From Ophioderma brevispina (taxonomy: Eukaryota > Echinodermata > Ophiuroidea > Amphilepidida > Ophiodermatidae), in contig JAMKCH010001612.1 in assembly GCA_023653785.1 (NCBI GenBank), forward strand, positions 62,001 through 126,000: a DNA stretch of 64,000 nucleotides, given 5' to 3'. Positions 56,311-64,000 of the stretch are shown here, piece by piece (within the stretch, counting starts at the first letter, position 1; each line of letters starts with the position of its first letter). The notes beneath the pieces were generated by a model. The model did not search any database. It was given only the letters and a program-made list of their open reading frames with translations, and was not told where the DNA came from. A program made the translations under genes and the position numbers.

Positions 56311-57734
56311 CATTGACATACCAAATCACACTAACAGGTGCAGGGTAAAAATTATATGTTACATTCTGAAAAAGCGAAAAAAAATTTAATCTCTCACATG
56401 CACAAAACATTGCTTTCAGAAGACAAGCAAAAACTGGTTTTCAAAAGTGGTGTTGAAAACTGTTTCCAAACGTTGTGTAAAAATGTGTTTATTTCCCATT
56501 AGTTTTTATAGCAGGAGGTTATTGGGGAGTTGTGTTGATTATATTACTCGGATTCAGATTAAATTTATTTGTATTATAGACACAATATAGTAACTGTCCA
56601 AAATAACATTTAATGTGTTGCGCCCGTTGGTGGTCAAGGGAGGTAACCCTAACGCACTGGTCACTATACAATGGATTGATTACGCAACAGTAACTGTATA
56701 TTGTCCAGACTCGGTGGAAAAAAATACGAAGCACGCCATGAATTGAGATATGCCATACCTTACCAAATCTGTGGAGGTATTATTATTGCCAATATCATGG
56801 ACAGTGTGACAAGGAATTAAACTCACATCTTATTCAATGGGATCAACAATCAGCCATTCTTACCCCAGGCAGCTACAACATCTGGCGGTTTAGATTTAGA
56901 TACATTGCATTAGTAAAATTTGCAACTATATAAATCATGATATTAAGATGGGGATGACCCAAACTTCAACACTTCATATACAGACAGGGGCTATGTTATG
57001 ACCATGCGTAGTAACATATTCTAATAAAAACCACAACAGAAGAGGAGGGAGACTTAACCCAAGCCGTATCAGACAGAAAATCCGATATCTACACTTTACA
57101 TTTCTGTAAGTCCTTGCAACAGAAATCATTCGGACTATAGACATAAATAGTACATTTATATCCATGAAATATATACAGAGATGAAGAGAGGGAGTGCGCC
57201 AACCTACACACAGACAGGAGCATCTGTGATATTCACTCAATCTCTCAAATTGCTTTCAACAAGTATTTTTGTCCGTATAAGATGATATTGGATCTTTAAA
57301 CTAAAGACTTGCATGCATAAATAAGGCCGACAGGATGAGGCGAGGGATGTGACCAACCATCCATTCAGAAGCTAACATCTGAATATATAGTAAAGTAAGA
57401 GCAGCCTAAGCATGAAATATTTATAGAAACCTTATTATAATTCAAGCTTATATATTCCAATTCATCATATTATATAACTTAGATTGCATATTTTTGCTCA
57501 AAAAGGGGGAAAAATAAAAAACCAACTGGCCAAAACAGTTCCTGCTGAAGGAACTTGCAACATCCCCCCCCCCGCAGCCAGAAAAAAGGGGGGGAGAGGG
57601 GAGGTCCCAAAACGAAGTTTGTTAACCCTGGCCCAAAAAAGCAAAAATTCCTTGGCCAACTCAAGTAGCGGTTACCAGTCAACACAAATATCAAGGCAAA
57701 AGCAAGGCAACCGGGCCAATTATGAGCAGCATAA
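56311..57734. other. No gene; low-complexity G/C runs at 57560-57600
   Basis: No gene recognised. The frames 57479-57742 (minus) and 57484-57753 (plus) overlap in a low-complexity stretch and are not called. This 1.4 kb separates the element from the duplicated block in the second copy and is absent from the first. Confidence 0.45.
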
Positions 57735-58941
57735 CGAGGCAATCGAGTGTTGAAAGCAAAAATTCAAATAAAAAGCTATTTTTGTTCAGACCCGCGAGGT
57801 GAGAAAGGGCCTAGCCACGAGTGATGTATCTGCAACTCAAGACAAAGACACTCCTTCCTTCCCCTACCACCCTTCCTCCTCTTCCTTTCCATTACATTTG
57901 CCTCTGTGATATTCCTCACTCATCTTTGCTCTCCTCTCCCCTCATCTCCCGACAAAAAAGCGGAATAAATAAAAACATAAAAGGTCATAAAGGAGACGAC
58001 GCATCGCAAAAGGCTTGAAGAAGCGAGAGATGATGTGATACGTGGCTCAAGATTCCACGGTAAAAAATAAAAAATTTTACTTTTTTTAAAAAAAAAAAAA
58101 AAAAATCACCTTTTTACTTTAAATATTTATGAAAAAATGTAATTTCCAGAATTTGACAAAAAAATCCAGTACGTGTAAGTGTGAATAAATTAACTTCAAG
58201 ACACCATAATTATATTAGCTTGCAACGCCACCAAAAAAACGTCCCACAAAAGTAACATAAATTTATATATATGTATATACCCACTTTTAGGATGACAAAA
58301 ATATCGTAGAAAAGTACATATTCGTATTTGCTGGAAGAACAATAATACGGCTTCCCACACCTCAACTGGTTCCAAACTTAAATACTGCTTGATACATAAT
58401 AGTATTCTGCTTGATAGTGTACATAGCTAGTTAAGGAGCAATTGGTGTGCAATATCCAAACACGCCCAGACCAAAACAAGCATTGAAACTTGAATACTCT
58501 TTAGCAGTAAGGTAGGTAACTGTGACGATTCACATTTACAGATAGAGCTGCATCATGATTTCAAACATCAAATTATTCAAAGCGAACGACGACGTTATCT
58601 GAGATTCGCTATGGTACGCCTTGACGATAACAATAAGTGGCAATAGAGGACATGTTTTTTTAAATAATATCCAATCTGATATATCTTAAGTACTGCAAAA
58701 ACAGGATGTTAAACCATATTTGTAGAAGTTAGATGCACATGTATATTTCCAATTCCAAGAAATAACAAAAGCGTAAGAGATAAATGATGGGACATGACAC
58801 TAAAAACGGCCAGTGATAGCAGCATTAGAATTACTACAAACCCGGCACTTGTTACAGGCGCACCCCTTTCACAGTAAACGTGCATTGAAGGATCCTTCAT
58901 AATCCAAAAGAAAATGCGATGCGACGATTAAGTACTATATA
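57735..58941 (+). repeat. 1.2-kb direct duplication, copy 2
   Basis: Partner of 54567-55624. It differs by a pyrimidine tract at 57846-57952 and by an A-rich insert at about 58066-58107. The minus frame 58709-58900 encodes a hydrophobic stretch (FVVILMLLSLAVFSVM) that is not open in copy 1, so it is not called a gene. Confidence 0.8.
57846..57952 (+). repeat. C/T-rich tract unique to copy 2
   Basis: About 105 bases dominated by CTTCC and CTCC words. It is absent from the corresponding position of copy 1 (about 54670) and potentially triplex-forming. Confidence 0.8.
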
Positions 58942-59062
58942 TAATTTTGTGAACATCATGCAGGTAACAAGAAGGACACCAAATGTCATCCACTTTACAA
59001 ATTTAATATGCATCCACATTTAATTCATTTACACGATGCAATTGATCCTTGAAAAAATGATT

Positions 59063-59330
59063 TCAATGAGATTTTGGGAAAGTGATATCCATATAACATT
59101 CTGCAAGAAGCGGATTGTCCGTTGATAGAGATAAATTCAATGATGATTTTAAATCACACACGGTCCAAAGAAGGTAGTTAATCTCCAATTCTGATGAAAA
59201 CGAACGGCCTCCTGGCAAGTTATGGCAACAAGGCATTAAGAACTTTATCTTCGGCATACTCTCAAAATGAGGCGCTGACAACACTGTCGAGATTAATCCA
59301 ATCAGACAGGTAAAGGAGCTCCCAATGCAT
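59063..59330 (-). CDS. Possible exon or small secreted protein, unrecognised
   Basis: The minus-strand frame is open from about 59330 to a stop at 59063. It starts with a hydrophobic stretch (FTCLIGLISTVLSA) resembling a signal peptide. It continues through HFESMPKIKFLMPCCHNLPG, LEINYLLWTVCDLKSSLNLS and LLAECYMDITFPKSH. Six cysteines occur in about 85 residues. No in-frame ATG precedes the hydrophobic part, and a stop lies just upstream, so it could be an internal or terminal exon, or chance. No family is recognised. Confidence 0.25.
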
Positions 59331-59339
59331 TTGTATAGT

Positions 59340-61614
59340 CCACTTTAATCCTCATTGGCTTCTAGGACAAAACACAAAAAAGAAAACAAAAAAAAAAACA
59401 GAGCAGCAAAGAGCAGCAAAAAATCGATCCTTAAATGAATTAATACAAAATGGAAAATAAACTCAATTGCGATACCAAACAAAGTATTTCTTACCGCCTG
59501 CATAAGGCAGTCTACAAGCCGTAGAAAAAGGTACACTTGCCATGCCACAAATGAGCTCACATGAAAAGCCACACATGTACCCTAAACGACAGAAGTTTAC
59601 TGACACCAAATACCAAAAAAGTTTCTCCGATGGGGTGGCTCTAAAAAGAAAACACTAGATAAATATCACCTAACTCACATGTAGAGCACTGCAAAACGTA
59701 TTCAACTATCACACAAACAAAAAACAACTACCAGGGCAAAGACTAGCAATTTAGTAACTCTGTAACTATTGCCATCCCCAAATTAACCCTCAAAAGTACA
59801 AGTACAAAAACCACATACACAAATAAGTACGCATGAGAATTAGAGACCTCACACTTCATATTCATTGGAATACCACAACTCATCCATAAACTGTCTGATG
59901 CCACAGGAACGCAATAAAAAAACATTTCTAAGATTTCCCTAAAATTTTCAAACCTGGAGTTAACCACACTTTACCACTGATACCGGACCCTATAGGCCTA
60001 AAAACCAAACTCCGAAATGATTTTGCATTCCAGTTCATTAACAAATTAAACATACAAGAGCCGAGATTATCGCAAACCAAATTCTGATAAAAAACATCAA
60101 TTAAGACAAACCAATGAACATAACCAGTTTTGGAAGGAAACATTCGCCCCCCCCCCCCGCCCCTAAACAAGTCAATGAAACAACACATACATTTAGTAAA
60201 TATAAAAACAAACCACCTGAACTAAGAGGGTTCCGAATCAAATCCCGATGATCTACAAGTAACACTGGGCTGACATCCATGCATGAAGCAAAAGCCTAAT
60301 GCAAAATACAACACAAGGTCGGCTCAAATATTTCTATGCACAAAAATACCTTAACACGTAACTCCCCCCAAACAGTACCCAAAAAATAGCACAGTCCTAA
60401 ACTCAAAGAAAGTACCAAGTACAATTCCTGAGCCTACATATACGTAACAAGCAAAACAATCTCCCACTCACGCACCCGACGGTTCACACACATTTACACA
60501 TCTTCCCACAAGTGAGGTGCTTCCTGCATACACCAACTTTAAAATAGTATGGATACAATTAAAGCCAACGAACCAATCTCACCCGACAAATTCTACCAAA
60601 AATAAAAGTCCACTCGAATTTCCAATCACAATAAAATCACATGACTGAACTCCCGCCAAAAGCAGACCATACCCATCGACCGAATAAAACTTGGAACACC
60701 GCAGTAAAAAAGGGGAAGTGAGCGGTACGATGAATCTACAGCTTACCAAACAAGATTTTATTCAAAACCTTAAAAATATGGCATAGGCTAATCGACCAAC
60801 TTACCATGAAACTTATAAAACACCTAATTTAACACACAGCGCATTCACTGGCAGATGGTACCATACGACGACACACCGTTTGGGATAATAACTCACAGAA
60901 CCATAACTCACATACAAAAACTTGAAAACAAACTTAAACTTACCAAACCAACCCACCCAATATGCATTCGACTTTCAAATAAACGCCGGTAAAAACTCAC
61001 ATAACTCCTACAGACAAACAAAAAACAAACAATATCAAAAACTGAACTACAAGTTAACAAACCACACGCAAAAACCGCAAGCACACATAACTGTCATATA
61101 TTGAGACTCGCACCCCACACATTCGAACGCAAAGTATGCTATATAACAAACATACAAAATAATACTTAGAATTAAAAACTAACATACGGACGAAATCCGT
61201 TTTGGATCATAACCACGGAAACATGAAACTCATATAGCAAAAAAAGTACATTTACAAACAACTTGGACCCACTTCACCACATCACGTATCAAATTTTGAA
61301 ATGAACCAGGCTAACAACACACACATCACTTCATACGGACAAACAAAAAGCCGGACAATATCAAAACACTGAATACAAGTTACGCACCATATACCAACCA
61401 CACGCAAAAACGCCAAGCTGCAGTAATAATTGCCATATATTAAAACTCGCACACGCACAACATACGACCAAAAGTTATGCTAATAACAACATGCAAAATA
61501 ATACTAGAATTAAAAAACTAATACGACGAACTCCGTTTTGGATCATAACTCACCGAAACATGAACTCATATACAAAAAACTACATAACAAACAACTTGAC
61601 CCACACTTAAACCA

Positions 61615-61645
<31 letters not shown>

Positions 61646-62300
61646 ATCACGTATCCAAATTTGAAATGACACAGGGTAAACACATACATCCTTCTACGGA
61701 CAACACAAAAAAGAGGACAATATCAGACTCAACTAAATTTACGCACCATATACACACCAAACGCAAAAAAATCAAGCTGCACACACACACACAAAAAGCA
61801 ACGAATTACAATCACAAACGATTTAACTGCTGTTCCAACCTCAGCGCTCTATATTGGGACTACAAACAACAAAACACCACAACGCACGAACTCCGAAGAT
61901 ACTATATAACAGCATACAAAATACTACTAGAATTTAGAAAATTAATTGACCAAGTATAAAACTATAACGGCCTAATTAGCTCACAGCACACGATCCAAAT
62001 GCACATATCGATCCTCAATTCATCGCATGACGGCCCAACACAGCAGCTCCAACTTCATACACACTGCCAATCAGTACGCAAAAATTGAAGCCATAAACAC
62101 TGCTATAGTATGAAAGCTTAACCTAGTATTAACACCTAAGTTGACAATAAATGCTATATGCATTTAAATGAAACTCACCAAATAACCAGCTAAATGCTAA
62201 GAATTCATAAAATAAACAAGTAGCATCGGTCAGAGTTCACCCATCCACAGCCATAAGTACAGACGGAATGCCAAATCACGCATCCACGCATCTACATTCA
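59340..62300 (+). other. A+C-skewed domain
   Basis: For about 3 kb the given strand is strongly enriched in A over T and C over G; many lines have 25-31 A and 15-19 C per 60 bases with 5-8 G. The skew begins near 59340, peaks at 60870-61960 and fades after 62300. No coding frame explains it. A satellite lies in its centre. Confidence 0.7.
60876..61960 (+). repeat. Satellite of about 330 bp, three units
   Basis: GTTTTGGATCATAAC-type words begin units at 60876, 61199 and 61535. Shared in order are ACTCATATACAAAAA, GGACAAACAAAAAGC, GACAATATCAAAAACTGAA, ACCACACGCAAAAAC, CATATATTAAAACTCGCAC and GCAAAATAATACTAGAATTA. Units are about 323, 336 and at least 330 bp. The third contains a C29 run (61615-61643). 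Confidence 0.75.
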
Positions 62301-63145
62301 AAACTCAGTTCCCCTCTCAAATGAAAAGGTATTCAGATACACTTGAAGTTTGGTCCACACTATAGAACACAATCGCCGATCAACGAAAAGCGAAACTTCG
62401 GTTGAATTCCAGATGGAAACTTAACGCCGCCAAAAAATTATAAATCCAGTTGCAACTTGAAGAATATCGGGCAATAAAAGAACAGTTAACAAAGCATGCC
62501 GGGAAATTTGTATAGCGAGTAACTACGTAGCATGTTGCCACTAACCAGATTCGTCGACGAAGCATACTTAAACACAACACAACCGCCAAGAATTATTAAG
62601 AAGGTATAGTCAAAGTTCACCAATGAATTACGTGTTGCCATCGATGAATAATACTTGGACGGGCGCGGGCACAGGGTCCAAACGCAATATTAGTTACAAA
62701 CAACACTCTGCGCTTCGTATTAATCTACATATGTCCAGGTTGTAAACCAGGTTGATAACTATGAATAAAGTTCTACGAAGAATCGCTAATATGACGCCGA
62801 TAAATTGCGTTTTAATAATAATTGCAGGGATATGCGAGAACCTTTGTTGACGGGCACCTCCACAGATGGATTGGTATAAGCAAGTGACAGCCCAAGAGGT
62901 TTCACACAAAGCCTGAGCGGTTGATCGCGACCCGATGGCTAAGACGGCTAGACGGCAAACAAAAGGCGGGGATGCGTAACCATGGATACATACGAAGCAA
63001 TAACCCAAACTTACATAAAAACTGGAAAGGCACCTTGCCTTAGACAATTACGTTTATATTGATGATGCGCAACATATAAATCAATAGACGAGTGAAGCAA
63101 CCGGTGACATCTCGGGCTTACGTTTTAGAGACGGTTATTAAAGAG
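61961..63145. other. No confident gene
   Basis: The minus frame 62694-63047 (117 codons, Cys-rich with a hydrophobic part) lacks a recognisable domain. The sequence from 62380 to 63090 is somewhat richer in CG than its surroundings. I call nothing. Confidence 0.4.
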
Positions 63146-63465
63146 CAGTGGCGCGCCGGGGGGGGGGCATTTGGCCTCCCAAATTTTTCTTCTTGCCCCC
63201 CCCCCAGCGAGGTTCCCCCCCCCCCCCCCGGTCGATTCGATAAGAAAGATTTCGAACCAATGCAAAATGAAGGAGTTGCGGGCAAATTTTCAGTTATTGG
63301 TGCAAAAAATCAGCGAGTTGGGCCCAAATTGGAGTGAAAAATTCCAATTTTTTCATATTTTGCCCCCCCCCCCCAGAATTTCATTTTGCCCCCCAAGATT
63401 TCACTTTGCCACCCCCCCGTTTTTCCCCCCCCCCCCCCAGAAAAAGAGGTCTGGCGCCGCCACTG
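63146..63465. mobile_element. hAT-type MITE with poly-C/poly-G interior
   Basis: It begins CAGTGGCGCGCC and ends GGCGCCGCCACTG. CAGTGGCG ends are typical of hAT-derived MITEs. The flanks (TAAAGAG left, ATAAGAG right) may be an imperfect 8-bp target duplication. The interior has one run of G and five runs of C of 9 to 15 bases. The frames through it (63092-63515) are low-complexity and not genes. Confidence 0.75.
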
Positions 63466-63545
63466 ATAAGAGTGTCTTGCAGCGGAATCTAGTTCCATTT
63501 ACTTGGTTGGGTTAGCAATACAGGTCATGTCGTGCAATTCATTCC

Positions 63546-63686
63546 CAGAGTTATTTTATATAACGTACAGTGATTTGAGGCATATGTCGTTTTATTATAT
63601 CATAATTACTGTGATTTGAGCCATTAGTTTTATATATCATTAATTACAGTGATTTGAGCCATGTGATAGTTCTACTATCACATGGC
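63546..63686 (+). repeat. About 50-bp tandem repeat (3 copies) ending in a 13-bp hairpin
   Basis: ACAGTGATTTGAGGCAT, ACTGTGATTTGAGCCAT and ACAGTGATTTGAGCCAT recur about every 50-55 bases. The array ends in a perfect hairpin at 63658-63686: GCCATGTGATAGT, a TCT loop, ACTATCACATGGC. Confidence 0.75.
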
Positions 63687-64000
63687 ATGAAACTACAACC
63701 ACGTGAATCTTCATGAGATAAAACAAAAACCAGTGATGCATTATGCAATAGTAAAACTACATCATTAAGTAATATTGTGTTTCCATTTCAATCGGTTCCC
63801 TCGTGAAATAAAAAAAAATTAAATTAAAGTTTGACCTCATGATAAATATTTTACCATACCCTCGGGGCATTGACATGATAAATAGAACAAGTGATATCAA
63901 ATATAAAAACAAATATTGACTACTACATTCCGGCAATAGTAAAAAATCTATCTTGGGTCAAATTTTGTGAAAGTTCCATTTCACCGGTTTTTCGCCTCGT
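63687..64000. other. No feature recognised
   Basis: AT-rich sequence without genes or identified repeats. Confidence 0.5.

Noticed and set aside
54680..58050. Coding-like RLEEARDDV word with a donor-like GTAA in both 1.1-kb duplicates
   Set aside because: Frames before and after the word differ between the copies, so coding is not supported.
63092..63515. Pro-rich frames through C runs
   Set aside because: Low-complexity translation of the hAT-type MITE interior.

Overview
The window reads as AT-rich nuclear DNA of an animal. Coding density is very low, introns and intergenic DNA dominate, and there are many short inverted-repeat transposons, LINE fragments, a decayed Ty3/gypsy integrase, homopolymer runs (A, G, C) and minisatellites. 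Nothing bacterial, viral or organellar is visible: no operons, no Shine-Dalgarno spacing, no CRISPR. The one confident gene encodes an immunoglobulin-superfamily receptor with an ITIM-bearing tail. Together with the transposon types, this suggests an invertebrate deuterostome (echinoderm, hemichordate or cephalochordate). That placement is inference.

Layout. 1-17 kb: a tRNA-like sequence (1.24 kb) and a series of inverted-repeat elements (1.5-2.6, 5.3-6.3, 6.5, 8.9-9.4, 12.3-12.9, 13.3 and 16.5 kb). 17.8-21.1 kb: retroelement debris, namely a LINE 3' end with two successive A-tails, a 541-bp TTAA-flanked MITE, a frameshifted LINE reverse-transcriptase tail and a decayed gypsy integrase. 22.4-25.6 kb: foldback elements and a three-level nest (RTE-like LINE inside a TTAA MITE inside a Tc1/mariner-type element). 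26.1-28.4 kb: a 2.3-kb foldback element holding an 18-copy minisatellite. 28.8-30.1 kb: tandem repeats split by a MITE. 30-46 kb: further MITE families, GC-rich foldback repeats and no convincing gene. 46.4-58.9 kb: three local duplications, the central one covering the 3' half of the receptor gene. 59.3-62.3 kb: a strongly A+C-skewed domain with a satellite of about 330 bp. 63.1-63.5 kb: a hAT-type MITE.

The receptor gene (minus strand, 50877-52424) is a single open exon of 515 codons: signal peptide, three Ig domains, stalk, one membrane helix and a tail with two canonical ITIMs. Its last third, including the membrane helix, tail and 3' UTR, was duplicated in tandem. The breakpoints share a 6-bp microhomology, and a headless copy lies downstream. 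Elsewhere the window is a transposon graveyard in which several MITE families can be defined internally from two or three copies each.
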